Numbered from the stretch's first letter, positions 34,960 through 47,224 are shown. The stretch: DNA of 64,000 nucleotides from Linum tenue (GCA_946122785.1 CAMGYJ010000009.1:29175633-29239632), one strand, 5' to 3'. Notes: a model not told the origin generated them from the letters alone. Numbers and translations are program-made.

Positions 34960-35215
34960 GGGGTGAAGATCCCCCGGTCTCGCGCCAAAAATACCCGGTC
35001 GGGTATTTTTGACGAGGGATCGGGGGTCCCTAAACGCCGCGTATCAAGACCAGGAAATCCCCGGTCTCGAGCCAAAAATACCCGATCGGGTATTTTTGGC
35101 CCGAGGTCGGGGATTTGACCTTTGGGCGCCCCGGAAAGCAGAAGGGGGCCCGGGCACGAGCCAAAAATACCCGGTCGGGTATTTTGGCTCATGACCGGGT
35201 ATTTTACCCTTCCGC
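34960..35215. repeat. Palindrome array I (AAATACCCGRTCGGGTATTT), element 1 interior
   Basis: AATACCCGGTCGGGTATTTT-like palindromes recur at about 34988, 35076 and 35168, with half-sites between. At 35071-35100 there is a perfect 30-bp palindrome (half GCCAAAAATACCCGA followed by its exact complement). Confidence 0.9.
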
Positions 35216-35426
35216 CCAAAATTCTCATTCTCCAAAATTTCGACCTCTCCTGCACAAAAAACACCAAATCGAGGCAGCACAGACGACCGAACTTCACTAC
35301 AGACATGCAACTGACTCGACACGACACAAAAACTCAGAAAAAGGAAAAAGAAAATGCAAACCGTGGTGGGGTTGCCTCCCCACAAGCGCTTCTTTACCGT
35401 CTTTGAGCTGGACGCCCATGGCAGAA

Positions 35427-38270
35427 CTAAGGGTCCGCGAGAATAGGTGCCGCCAAGAGCGGATCCACGTCACTCTTGAGGTACAGCTTCAGGTGGTGAC
35501 CGTGCACCCGACGGGTGCCACCACCAGCATTGGTTAGCTCGACCTGGCCATCCGACAGAATGCAGGCAAGTGAGTACACGGATGGCCAGGGTGGTCGGGA
35601 TGCAGGAGGTGGGACCAGCTCATAGTGGTCTCCACCTTTCTTCCGAGTGGGCTTAGGCACCTGCTCTGTCGGCCGCCACTCCTCTTTGAGCTTTTTATTC
35701 GGCGGTGAGGCTGGAGTGAGTGGCGGCGAAGGAGTGAGAGGGGGATCCTGCAAAATGAGAGGTGCAGAAGGATACACGACAGGCTCGTGTACTTGGTCAG
35801 AAATAGCATGCACAGGTGTGATAGCAATCATAGCATAGTGATCAAACTCAGTCACAGAAAAAGTAGCCTGTTCATTCCCAGCACGCAGGATCAGTTTACC
35901 ATCATGCACATCAATAAGTGCCTTGGCGGTGGCAAGAAATGGTCTACCTAGGATCAAAGGCACATCCACATCCTCATGTATATCAAGAATAACAAAGTCA
36001 ACGGGATATGTGAATGCACCCACCTTAACAAGCAAATCTTCTAGGATACCCCTAGGATGCACAACGGAACGATCAGCTAGTTGAATGCTCATCCTAGTAG
36101 GGCTAAGTTCACCTAGGTCTAGTTTTTTGTACAATTTATATGGCATGACATTAATGCTAGCGCCTAGGTCCGCCAAGGACTTTCCTACATGCATGTTGCC
36201 AATAGTAAGAGGGATAGTAAAACTCCCTGGATCCTTGCGCTTTTCGGGCAGCTTGTTCTGCAGGATAGCAGAACACTCCTCGCTCAGCAGCACTATCGAG
36301 AGATCCCCAAGTTTCTTCTTGTTGGTGAGGAGATCTTTCATGAACTTTGCGTACTTGGGCATCTTCGACAGTGCCTCCACAAATGGTACGTTGATGTTGA
36401 GCTGCTTCAACATTGCCATAAATTTGGCAAACTCAGTCTCCAGCTTATCTTTATGTAGGCGAGTGGGGAAGGGAAGCTGGGGCACATGCTCCTTAACCAC
36501 TGGCTGTGGCTTAGGAGCAGGAACTTCCTTCTCCACCTGCACTTTTGCATCATCGGCTGGAAGTGCTGAAGCAGATAGAGGTTCTTCCTGCCTGACCGGG
36601 GCAGGATCAGCGGTAATGGTCTTGCTGCTCCCGGTGAAGACGGCATCCAGCTGCTGGAGCGGCTCACGTGGATTGGGGACGGTGGTGGCAGGTAGAGTCC
36701 CCGGGGCCCGGGTAGTAATTTGGCGAGCTATGACACCCACCTGGTTCTGTAGATCTTGCAGAATGGCACCCTGGTCCCTCTGTCCTGCCTCCAATGAGGC
36801 TATGCTCTGGTCCACCCTCGTGAAATTCGCCTGGCTGGTGGTCATGAATGCCGCCAAAATGTTCTTCAGCTCAGTCATCTTATTATCGGGAGCTGGCGCT
36901 GTTGCTGGCTCGGCATACTGACGCTGGGGCTGCTGCAATGGCTGCCCCTGCCTAGGTTGGTAGGGGTGCTGCTGTGGTGGTGGCCCCTGCCTAGCCTGGA
37001 AGGGCTGCTTTTGCTGAAAACCACCCGCTGGTGTTGGGAAACCATGTGGTTTATTGGTGTTGCTGCTTCAGGCAAAGTTGGGATGCTGGCGCCATCCCTC
37101 ATTGTAAGTAGTGCTATATGGGTCCAGGCGCCGAGCATTGGCGATGAAGTCCACCTGCTCTTGGGGAGTAGAGGACTCCCGCATAGACTGACAGTCCTCC
37201 ACCCGGTGATTCAGACTCTCACACCACTAACACTGAGCTACTGGAGGCGTAGCTACACCTCGGCCCGGTAGGAGACTGTTGGGCTGCTTCAATGTCTGCA
37301 CCAACTCAGCCACCTGCTGCTCTAACCCGGACCTGGCCTCCATAGCGTGCACACCCCGGTCCCGGGAATTTTTGCCTCTGCTGTTCTGCCCCCAGGAATG
37401 ATCTCGGGCAGCCAAGGTACTAATCATCTGGTTCAGCTCGGGTGGAGTCTTAGTGAGAATATCCCCTCCTGGGCATAGAGACTCAATCACCCTCTGGATG
37501 TCTGGAGTGAGGGCGCTGTAGAAGTTCCCCACTGTGAATGCATCGTTGAAGCCATGATGGGGACACTGCCAGAAGTATCCCATGTACGGCTCCCATGCAT
37601 CACGAAGTGACTCATCTGGCTCTTGGCGGAAGTGAGTGATCTCCCGCTGGATCTCTGTGGTCTTCGATGCCGGATAGTACCTATGCACGAACTTGTCAGC
37701 CAGATCGTCCCAAGAAGTGATGGACAATGGGGGTTGGGTCTCCAACCACCTCTTAGCATTCCCCGCCAGAGAATGGGGGAAGAGGTGAAGGCGGATTGCG
37801 TCATCCGGGACACCGTTCAGCTTGAACCCGTTCGTCAGCTGCAGAAAACGGGAGAGATGTACCCGGGCTTCCTCATCCTTCAAGCGATGGAACTGGATAG
37901 AGGATGTAATGAGTTGAATCCAGCATGACTTGATCTCGAAGTTGTTTGCAGGAATGGGCGGATAGAGGATGACCGGGCGAATGTCAGCAATCTGTGGAGT
38001 ATAGTAGTACTCCAAGGTGGGACCCGGTGGTGGTGGATGATGATGGACCCCAGCTCCCTGGGGATTGGGGTCGTTCCCCAGGATCTGGTTCGCCGGAGGT
38101 GAGTTGTGATCGCCTTCCATCTCGTACTCGTCCTCGGACTCGCTGCTCAATTGGCCGTCTCTGCGCTCCACCGTAGCCAGTCTAGCTCGCTGTTGTCTCC
38201 GAAGTTGGTTGCAGGTGCATTCAATCTCAGGATCCAACGGCAGTAAACCTCCCGACTGGCTACGGGTCAT
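35427..38270 (-). pseudogene. Gag-protease of element 1, fused to integrase tail
   Basis: One minus-strand phase of 948 codons starting at ATG 38270. Gag lies first (ILYPPIPANNFEIK, LAGNAKRWLETQPP, FVHRYYPASKT). A CX2CX4HX4C zinc knuckle follows, but a TAG (37227-37229) stands right after its first Cys; a TGA (37068-37070) follows 53 codons later. The remaining 503 codons (35427-36938) are open and contain the aspartic protease of the Athila/Tat type: LADLGASINVMPYKLYKKL about 255 residues in, then ILGRPFLATAKALIDV. The last 35 residues (DGQVELTNAGGG...HGHHLKLYL) match the C-terminal end of integrase in such elements, so RT, RNase H and integrase core were lost by an internal deletion that kept the frame. 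Confidence 0.88.
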
Positions 38271-38409
38271 GCACTATCTGCACACAATCAAGCAATGCAA
38301 ACCCGTGAAGGCACAAGTGGGAAAGAACAAACACTCAAGGCTTCAACATTTCTTCAATAGAAATCACTTTTCTTCAACAGAAATCACTTTTCTTCAACAA
38401 CCTAGCCGA

Positions 38410-38426
38410 CCCCGGCAACGACGCCA
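38410..38426 (-). other. Primer-binding site of element 1 (tRNA-Asp type)
   Basis: On minus TGGCGTCGTTGCCGGGG lies six bases inside the 5' LTR. It pairs with the 3' end of tRNA-Asp except at one base, as is usual in Athila/Tat elements. Confidence 0.88.
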
Positions 38427-38432
38427 AAAACT

Positions 38433-39794
38433 TGACTCACTCTTACTGTCACTCTAGAAAATGGCCAAGTATAACCACTTCCTAAAGCGTAGCATAGCGG
38501 GTTTGGATTTATTGTCAACCCGGGTCCTAGATTTGATGACTACTCGGTGAATTCTTGTTATCTAGCAGTGAAACTTTAGTGCAGGTTCAAACAAACAAAA
38601 ACGCAAAGCAAGTTAAACGGTTGTTCAAGTCAAGAGAGGTCACCCGGATATGGTTCCCCCTAGACTGCAGTTAAGCCGAATTGCAATTTACCAAGTAAGT
38701 TTTCATGAAAGTTATACTGCGGAAGGTTCTTAAATAGTCTGAAGTCTCGACTAAAGGTCTCCAGACCCTCTCAATCTGAGTGTCTAGCGGGCGACTAACC
38801 TCCACCGGAGTAAACAGATTGAGGCCCTAGCGAACCAAACCTCCACTACCGAATTGAATTCGGTACAGAATAGCGAATTGGCTCCTCGACTAAAGTCACC
38901 AATTCGCCACCTTCGATTAAGGATACTCTATCAACCTAGGCAGATATTCTCATTCTAGGTCAAAGCAGAAACAACAGGAATTTGATCAGGATTCAAGTCA
39001 TTCAATCATTCAAACCTCAATCGACTATAATCAATTCACAAATTCTGTACTTAGGTTCATACAATCAGACCTAGCATACAAATCTAGGGTTCCCCATACC
39101 CAGATGAATGGGGGAACTACTCCATAGAGAAAGAAGCAAAAGCAGATTCAGACGCGGAAATCATACTGTGAAGACGGATTTCTGCTCCTGGACGTTTAAT
39201 CGGCACTTCTCCAAGCTCAAGCCGGGCTCCAATGGTGATGAAGATCAAGCTATGGCACTTGGGAACTCTGGTTCGTCGCTTTCTCTCTCTAGGAATCGCT
39301 TTCTCTCTCAAAAACTCGGAACCCTTGAAAGATGGCCTTCCTTTCCCTTAAATCAGCTGCCAGATCGCGATACCCGGTAGAAATACCCGGTCGGGTATTT
39401 TGGGTCTCGACCGGGTATAATTGAAGCGCACCGTTTCGGCCTCAGGGAAAATCCCCGGTCTCTTTCAATAATCCCCGACCGGGGATTTAAGCCTCCTGCC
39501 CGGGCCCCCTTCTGTTTCTCACGGACGCCCAAAGTGGGGAATACCCGACCATGGCCAGAAAATACCCGGTCGGGTATTCCTGCCTTTGGCCGAGTATTTT
39601 GGCTCTCCAGCACACTCCAAGCCTTACTTGCTCCTCTCGACCCAAATCGCGTTCCTTTGCCTCGATTCCACCGCCAAGTCCTGAAATATGACACAAACGT
39701 ACAACCTCGCGTGAAATCAGCTTAAAACATGAGAATCCACATCTCAAACGGCTCCAGAAAAGGGGTGAAAACATGTGTAATTATCGGTCTATCA
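38433..39794 (-). repeat. 5' LTR of element 1
   Basis: 1362 bp, TGACTCACTC...GGTCTATCA on plus. It contains palindrome array II at about 39370-39605 with the same AATACCCGGTCGGGTATT core as the array inside the element. Confidence 0.92.
39370..39605. repeat. Palindrome array II, LTR of element 1
   Basis: AAATACCCGGTCGGGTATTT occurs near 39380 and 39565 and related half-sites (CCCCGGTCTC, CCCCGACCGGGG) lie between them. Confidence 0.88.
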
Positions 39795-42700
39795 GAAGGT
39801 GGCCAATCAACAGAAAGTGTTAAAAAATTTCACACAATAGAAAATGGAGGAAAAACAAGTCGTAACTAAAACATCGAGGCTATATAATGAAATCCATAAG
39901 TTTCCCCCAGAAATTGGGGGATTAGTTCATGGTGAATAGAAAGAACATAAACATGCTAATATTCAACATCATAACTAATTATCAAAACAAAGGAGTAGAG
40001 AAAGTACTAAATGTTGAAGTTAACCCCCAACTTACAAGAGTCTTCCTTTCTTCAAAATGCTCAACACCAAAGTGTGCCAAAAGTGAGCTCTCTCCTTTGA
40101 TTTCTCTCTCTAAAACTAGTCTCCAAAAGTGTCTACTAAGCTCTTAGTTGCTGCCCCTTTTAAGTTCATTTTCTGCAGATTTTATCCCAGAAAATAAGGC
40201 ACTTTCAGCTCTCATTTCGAAGAGAAGGTTGCTGCCAGCTTAAGTCTCTTTCTTTGCAATAAATTCTTGCATCACTTTATTTATTGGTGTGCCACCAAAT
40301 CCATTTGCCCACTTCAACAAATCTGATCCAATCCTAATAATTTATGAGGGATTTTGACATTTGGGTCTTTATCGGTTTGGGGTCCTGTTGGACGTTTGCC
40401 ACTGCACGTTTGCACTTTTCCCCTACACATGCATTTGTCCTTTGCACTATCTTTTGTTCACAATCTTAGCTTCAATCTGTGTTAAATCACTACATGTGTT
40501 GATAATGACACTAGGGTAATTCCATGATCAATATGAATTAATTTAGAGTAATTTAAACACGTACATACATAAAGATCAATCATTTATGCATAAAATACAT
40601 GTATGTTTATGAAGCTTGTCACAACCCCACACTTAGCATTTGCTTGTCCCTAAGAAAAAGAGAGAAATAATTGAAAGAGAAGCAAATAAACATACAACTA
40701 AAACTCCTAGGACTCAAATAAAAGACACACTACTCTTAAGACTCGAATAATAACATTGTTGCTTGAGTGACAGTGTGATTAGCTGTGGACCTACTATTCT
40801 TTGGTGTTGACATCTATGCATATACACTATCGTCAAATTCCACCTTTCCATGCATACCTAGAGTTGCAGGTTAGATTACACTCCATCACATGATCTACCC
40901 TACACATAAAATAAACACTATAATAGCGGATTGTGCCAAAACTCATTAAAACAAAGAGTAAGGTAAGTTAAAAGTAAAGGCATAGAATCTAGATTTCCTC
41001 ACTAGGAATGTGCATTTCGCGCAATCACACAAGTGTTTAAGGGTTGGTGTTTGCACTCAAGTCTTTCCTTACTAGTGCTTACCTGAACCTTGTTCTTCAA
41101 CCATAGTTGGACCGATCAGTACAAACACAAGCATATCAAGATGACAATGTTCGGGTGATATGTGTAAGGTTAAGGTTTAAAGGTGAGCTCTCAGAGGAGG
41201 GAAATGTTGATGCTCACGAGGAATGAGCTACAAAGGTGGACCCAAAGCAAGAACTATCTAATATCGAGGCCTTGAACAAATGAAAAATGCATAACATAAG
41301 CAAAACTAGAACTATACAACAAGGGAAGAACATTGATTCCCAAAGATGATTCATCGATCCTTATTTATTCGCCCTTTTTCTCTTTCTCTTAATTTCATTT
41401 TTTTTATTCTTATTGCTGTTTTTTTATTTTTTATGGGGGATGAGACTAAAAGACACTACTACATTTATGATTAAGACCTTTTTTAAGTATTAGAGGACAA
41501 AATGATGTAATAGAAGGTGCAATGGCCGAATGCCTATGTAGTGTCAAACTGCAGTCTGTAGTGGCAGAATGAATCTCACATGCTATAGCTTTAACTACTA
41601 ACTTGGAACATCAAATTTATTTACAAGACCATGAAAATTAAAATGGGTCACTATAATCAAAAAAAAGACCTCATTCCTCATGAGAAGGGTTCAATGGGGA
41701 TAGAAGAAAGGGGTAAAGTTGAAGGTGTGATCGAACTGAAAAACAAGACCAAGTCTCAAAGAGGTTAATCCTAGTTTTCAATGATAGGGTAGGCGTTTTG
41801 GCTCAAGTTTCACTAAATGTCTCTATCGTTTATGCTTGCATAAATACAACATAGTCCATGCATGGTTTTGATCAAGATTGCCGAAACACAAAGCAATGAA
41901 AAGCTTCACACAATATGAAATTGGCATTGAGGGTTCAAACTCACGGCTACTAGATGCCATACCCTACTCTATACAGATTATACTCAAGTTTACCTAAGTT
42001 CGGGCACAATTCAATTCTAGTGGGTGGATTTTAATAAGAAGGTACATCATGTGAAACAGACAATCCTACTTGCAAGCACAAGTAATGCATTTCAAGGTTA
42101 ACTTGGGATAACCGAAAGGCAAATGCATACATCGAAGCATAATAAGTTCACAAACTATTCACACAATCATTTCAAGCAACGACATTATACCCTATCAAGT
42201 TCTAGACAAAACACATCAAACAAAGTGGGAACGACTCACATTCACCAAACATTATATACAATACATACTAAAAACTAAACTAAGACTCTCCACCCCACAC
42301 TTAGGATGGAACATTTTCCCTAACGTTCAAAACTAGTTTCTAAACATGCAAACACATAAAAGACAAGTAAATAAAGGTAAAGAACAAAAACCTTGGGACA
42401 TTGTATATGGGCGAGGTGAGCAGTGGTTGGGAAGAAGAACCCCGACAAGATAGGTCGGCTTAAGTGTTGGTTGGTGAGGAAGATCAACTTGAATATTGAT
42501 GAGTTCTTGTGTCAGATTTGAGATTTAAACTCAAGCGAGGAAGGGAAATGCATAGAAAAATTTATTGGATTTGATGAAGTGGATTGTAGAATGATGTTGC
42601 TAGAGGTAGTGTGTTTGATGGAATTTTTTTTTCTTTTTGTAGAAATAAGTAGAAGAACCAAGAAGAAAATAAAGGGGAAAAAATGGCGGGTTGACACGCT

Positions 42701-43562
42701 TGTACCGTCACACTAGAAAGTGGCCAAGTGTAACAACCTACTAATGCGTAGTTAGCGGGTTTAGTTCTAAATGTCAACCCGGGTCCTAAGTGTGATGACT
42801 ACTCCGTGAGATTCTTATTATTTAGAGATTCAACTGTAGTGAAGTTCCAACTAAACTAGCAAACAAGAGCAGTAAATGTTGTTTTCCAAGTTTGAGAGAG
42901 GTCACCCAAATATGGTTCCCCCTAGACTACAGTTAAGCCAAGTTGTAATTTGTCAAGTTCAGATTCAATGATAATTACACTGGGGGAGGTTCTTAGACAG
43001 TCTGCAGCCTCGACTAAGGGTCTCCAGACCCTCTCAATCTGAGTCTCCAGCAGGCGACTAACCTCCACCAAAGTAAACAGACTGAGGCCCTAACGTACCA
43101 AACCTCCTCTACTGGAATAAATCCAGTACGGAATAGTGAATTGACTCCTCGACTGAAGTCGTCAATTCACTACCTTCAATCAAGGGTGCTCTATCAACCT
43201 AGGCAGATATTCTCATTCTAGGTCAAAGTAGGAATAACAGGAATTTGATCAGGATTCGTGCAATTCAGAAAACCATGCCTCAATTGAATATAATCAGTAT
43301 CAAAGAATTTGTACTTGGGTTGATACAACCAGACCTAACATACAAATCTAGGGTTCTTCATACCCAGGTGAGCGAGAGAGTTTAGTCCATAGAGAGAGAA
43401 GGGAAATCTAGGTCAGATGCAGAAATCATGCTGTGAAGGATGAGAATATACTTCTGGTAGTTAATCGGCACTTCTCCAAGCTTTAACCGAGCTCCAATGG
43501 TGATGAAGATCGATCTAGGGTGCTTGAAGACTCTGGTTCGTCGCTTTCTCTCTTTAGGTATT

Positions 43563-44938
43563 TGACTCGCTATGACACAACTCCTAACAAAGGCCAAGTG
43601 TAACCAAGGAAAGGGACTGCAGTATAGTGGCTCAAGTAATAAATATCGAATCCACGGGTCTCTAGAGTTACTATTACTCAGCTTCAGTTCATTATCTAGC
43701 AAACTAGATTAAGATGAAAGAACTAAAACTACTCTAGCAAACTACAGTTAAGGTTAATCTAATTACAGGTTGAGAACTCACTTAGGTATGATTCCCCCTA
43801 GCCACTAGCCAGATTAATGATTGATGATCTCTAACCTGTTTCACATTCATTCACAATGCGGAGAATCCTTAACTAGACCTTGAATCTCGACTAAAGGATC
43901 AAGGCCCTCTTGAGTCAATTGCCTAGAGGGACGTATCCTTCTCTAGAACAACCAATCAAGGAGTTCTGAACTAGACTCCCTCTATCGAATGAGGTTCTCA
44001 ATCGATACAAAGCAGTGAATCGACCCTCGACTAAAGCAATCGATCCAATACTATCAATCTATGGTGCTCTATTGACCTAATCAGGTATTCGCTCTCATAG
44101 GATCAAAGTAGAATCAATAATCTCGACTAAAGCAGAATTGAATCATGAAAACATGCATAGATTGAATATGAACTCAAGATTATCAAGTAAGAGTACTCAT
44201 ACAATCATCCAATCAAACAAACATAGCTAGGGTTCCTCAAAACCTAAGTGAAGGGAAGTTACTCCATAGAGAAGAGAGAGACTGCAGTAAGAATCTTCAA
44301 ATGATCAGTCTTCAAGTCTGGGCTTGTTCCTCGAGCTTCCAAGGCGAAGAAATCCTCCAATTCCAATCCAAGAATGCCCTCAAATCGCTCGCTCTCTCTT
44401 TGGTTCGTCCCTAGGGTGTTTGGGATCCAAAACCCAACTCCTCCTCTCATTTGGCCCGAAATTGGGTTCAAACCCAGAAATTCCCGATCACACGGTCGTG
44501 TGACTTTCCCAGCTGCCCGTGTGAGTGTTCAAACGCGGCGTTTCTATTAGTGGGCTTCCAGGCATGCTGCACGGCCAGGGCCACACGGCCGTGTGGATTC
44601 CCAAGCTGCCCGTGTGGGAATCACCGAGTCTTCACATGGCCACAAAGGGTCCCCTACACGGCCAGTGTGGCTTGCCCGTGTAAAATGGTGCCACACGGCC
44701 ACGTCACACGGCCGTGTGGGATTTTGGGCGTGCCCGTGTGGCTTCCTCAGCTTCTCGCCAAACGTCCAATCTTCGTCCAATCGACCCATAACTCGTTCCC
44801 AGGGCTTCATTCACGTCCTAGGACCTGAAATATCAAAAACAAGAACAACCTAGCGTGAAATTGGCCTAAAACGCGGGAATCGACATCTCAAACGGTTCAA
44901 GAATAGGGGTAAAAACATGTGCAATCAATGGTCTATCA
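43563..44938 (-). repeat. Solo LTR of a diverged Athila/Tat-like family
   Basis: 1376-bp LTR, TGACTCGCTATG...GGTCTATCA, inside the LTR of element 2. Flanks GTATT (43558-43562) and GTATC (44939-44943) fit a 5-bp target duplication with one change, and the sequence resumes in register with the LTR at 39270. No internal region remains, as after recombination between two LTRs. Confidence 0.85.
44480..44750. repeat. Palindrome array V (CCACACGGCCGTGTGG core), solo LTR
   Basis: A perfect 16-bp palindrome, CCACACGGCCGTGTGG, is at 44581-44596. TCACACGGCCGTGTGG is at 44704-44719, with GATCACACGGTCGTGTGA at 44487-44504 and many CCCGTGTG half-sites between. The position within the LTR matches arrays II and III but the core sequence is unrelated. 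Confidence 0.9.
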
Positions 44939-45012
44939 GTATCTGCTTTCTTCCTCTAAAATTCGAATCCCTCTCCAAAATGGCTTTCTTTCCCTCAAAA
45001 GGGAGCAGATCG

Positions 45013-45250
45013 CGATACCCGGCCATAATACCCGGTCGGGTATTTCAAGGGGTCGGCCGGGTATTTTGAAACGCAGCGCAACGGGTATAGGAGAATACTC
45101 GATCGAGGTCCAGAATACCCGATCGGGTATTTAAGCATTCCATTCGGGACCCCTTCTGCTATCTAGCCTCCAGAACGTGTTTTACCCGGCCTCCCTTTGC
45201 ATTTTTCCCGGTCGGGTATTTAAGCTCCTGACCGGGTATTTCCGCCTGAC
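45013..45250. repeat. Palindrome array III, LTR of element 2
   Basis: AATACCCGGTCGGGTATTTC, AATACCCGATCGGGTATTTA and related half-sites, in the same LTR position as array II. Confidence 0.88.
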
Positions 45251-45449
45251 AGCTCCTCTGGCTCCATACTTCCACTCTCCGACCCGAGACTCGTTTCCAC
45301 GCCTCCATATCCACGCCAAGTCCTGAAACATGACATAAACGAACAACCTAGCGTGAAATTGGCCTAAAACACGAGAATCAAATCACAAATAGTTCAAGAA
45401 TGGTGGTCAAAACATGTGAAAATAATGGTCTATCAAATGCCCCCACAAC

Positions 45450-46592
45450 TTAACCGTTTGCTTGTCCCCAAGCAAACCTAACTCAAACCAATGCAGCTCT
45501 CCAGACCTCTATAGCAACATACAACCCCGATCGTCGGTAGAGGACTTCCTAGATCATTTAGCAGCTTACGAGGTCAACTGGTCTTCTAAGACGTCTCCTA
45601 TCTCTCTGAATGCGAGTACTAGACTCAAGCCAGGATCATGAGAAGCAGTGGAATTAAGACAGGCAATTCGTGGATAAAGGGAACCACACAATTCAACAAC
45701 CAAGGACTCATTGTATCGGGGTGCCCTTTCACTTCATTTCAATCGTTGGAATCCCTTTTCGCACTTTCATTTTACGTTTCTTTTTTTTTTCTCATTCTCA
45801 CTTTGCGGGGATTCCAACTGCAGTTTTTGTACGGTCGACCCTTATTGGTTGTGCAAGAGCAATTTATGTACATCTGTCACTCGCCAGAGTACTTCCTTTA
45901 ACTCCTTTTTTCCTCAACTCGTGTGGAGGGTCAATGAAATTAAAGGGGGGGGGGGGTCGGAAGCACTATCCGTGCCCTTAAAAACACATCATCGAGTAGG
46001 CAAACTGTTCAACGGGTGAAAATTTTACTTGTACTAGAGACAGCTTAGCTTCACCTTGTAGGAGTACCCCATTAAGGATCACTAAAATCTCTTCCAAAAC
46101 CCGATTTTGTGCAATGAACGGTGCCACACACGTTGGCCTTACCCCATGGTTAAGATTTAAATTATTCGAACATGGAGGACCAACTGCTTTTTCATTTCAC
46201 ACATGAGCACCTTTTTCCCGATACACGAGTCTACAACACAACACAACACAACACAACACAAGAGGAGTCACCAATACTACACGAATCAACGGTCCTAAAT
46301 CCACTAGTTCACAAAATCAACCGGCACAGTAGAGAGATAGATAGGAAAAATCTTATACTTCAACATCCTCCATAGTGCTACAGCTACCTCCCTAGGTTGC
46401 ATATCACCATAAAGACTGTCAATTCAAAGCATACTGAGCAGGTTATTGCAGGGAACAGTAATTGGAGCCCTAAAAATTATAAATTTGGACAGTGGACTAG
46501 GCTCCAAGCACACAAACAGAGCTAAACAGTCAAATAGAAACATCCCCCCACACTTAAGTTCGACATTGCCCTCAATGGAGAAGGGGGAAAAA
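45450..46592. other. Element 2 internal non-coding region
   Basis: No gene. Contains a T-rich run, G10 at about 45947-45956, an (ACAAC)n microsatellite at about 46236-46260, and another CCCCCACACTTAAG motif at 46545. Confidence 0.6.
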
Positions 46593-47224
46593 TGTAACAC
46601 CTTAGGCAAATCCCACATCGACAAAGCATGAGATAGATCCATGGTTCATAAGTAGGAAACCAGCCTTAACTGACAAGACACGTTTTGGGTTGAAATGGAG
46701 GAGTTCTTGTGAGAACTCCGAAGTTAAACGTACTCAGTGCGAAGTACAACAAAGATGGGTGACCTTATGGGAAGTGACCTTGAATTGCACCCCAAGTCGA
46801 AAACCGTGAGGGTTGATGCCCAAAGTGGACAATATCATCATCGGGAAAAGGTTCGGGATGTTACAAGTGGTATCAGAGCCTCTCCGCGTCCCTCTTGAAC
46901 GATCGTGGGGCAAACCTCAACGAGGGCGTTGAGTTCCAAGGGGGGGGTGTATGTAACACCTTAGGAAAATCCCACATCGACAAAGCACGGGAGAGATCCA
47001 TGGTTCATAAGTAGGAAACCAACCTTAACTGACAATACGCGTTTTGGGGTGAAATGGAGGAGTTCTTGTGAGAACTCCGAAGTTAAACGTGCTCAGTGCG
47101 GAGTACAACAAGGATGGGTGACCTTATGGGAAGTCACCTTGAATTGCAACCCAAGTCGAAAACCGTGAGGGTTGAGGCCCAAAGCGGACAATATCTTCAT
47201 CGGGAAAGAGTTCGGGATGTTACA
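46593..47224 (+). mobile_element. Cassandra TRIM with 5S rRNA-like LTRs
   Basis: Two 273-bp LTRs (46593-46865 and 46952-47224) begin TGTAACACC and end GATGTTACA. The internal part is only 86 bp: primer-binding site TGGTATCAGAGCC at 46868 and purine tract CAAGGGGGGGG before the second LTR. Each LTR holds a 5S rRNA-like stretch (GAACTCCGAAGTTAAACG, then GATGGGTGACC...GGGAAGT) at about 46711-46793 and 47070-47150, the hallmark of Cassandra. The target duplication AAAAA is exact (46588-46592, 47225-47229). The LTRs differ at about 18 positions by eye, so the copy is fairly old. It encodes no protein and would need enzymes from other elements. Confidence 0.95.

Larger units (their letters stand above)
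33872..39794 (-). mobile_element. Gypsy element 1 (Athila/Tat-like), pol-deleted, TSD GAAGG
   Basis: Flanked by exact GAAGG at 33867-33871 and 39795-39799. The LTR on the right (38433-39794, 1362 bp, the 5' LTR on minus) is complete; the LTR on the left is truncated to 33872-34676. Next to the 5' LTR is a primer-binding site for tRNA-Asp. The interior holds gag-protease, the tail of integrase, a palindrome array and the end of the extra ORF, but reverse transcriptase, RNase H and the integrase core are missing. Matching parts of the two LTRs differ by a few percent by eye, so it is much older than the copia at 26097. Confidence 0.9.
33335..42692 (-). mobile_element. Gypsy element 3 (Athila/Tat-like), 3' LTR plus internal end
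   Basis: An LTR of about 1.36 kb starts TGCAAGTGCACAGTGTCG at 33335, is split by element 1 at 33872, resumes at 39800 and ends GAAGCTTGTCA at 40621. The next bases, read on minus, are the purine tract GCTAAGTGTGGGGTTG, so this is a 3' LTR of a minus-strand element. About 2 kb of non-coding internal sequence follows (40622-42692), in which a second CCCCACACTTAGG occurs at 42293. It is then cut by element 2. Gag, pol and the 5' LTR are not in the window. Confidence 0.7.
42693..45435 (-). repeat. 3' LTR of element 2, split by a solo LTR
   Basis: TGACACGCTTGTACC...GGTCTATCA. Removing the insertion at 43563-44943 leaves 1362 bp, the same length as the LTR of element 1, and the two align along their length (for example AACCTCC, GGCAGATATTCTCATTCTAG, CCAATGGTGATGAAGATC). 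Palindrome array III (45013-45250) sits at the same place as array II. Confidence 0.88.

Noticed and set aside
34960..35215. CRISPR-like array of palindromic repeats
   Set aside because: Plant nuclear context, irregular spacing, no unique spacers of constant length, and the same array is found at fixed places in gypsy elements.
46711..47150. 5S rRNA genes
   Set aside because: The 5S-like stretches lie inside LTRs of a Cassandra TRIM with TSD and are incomplete.
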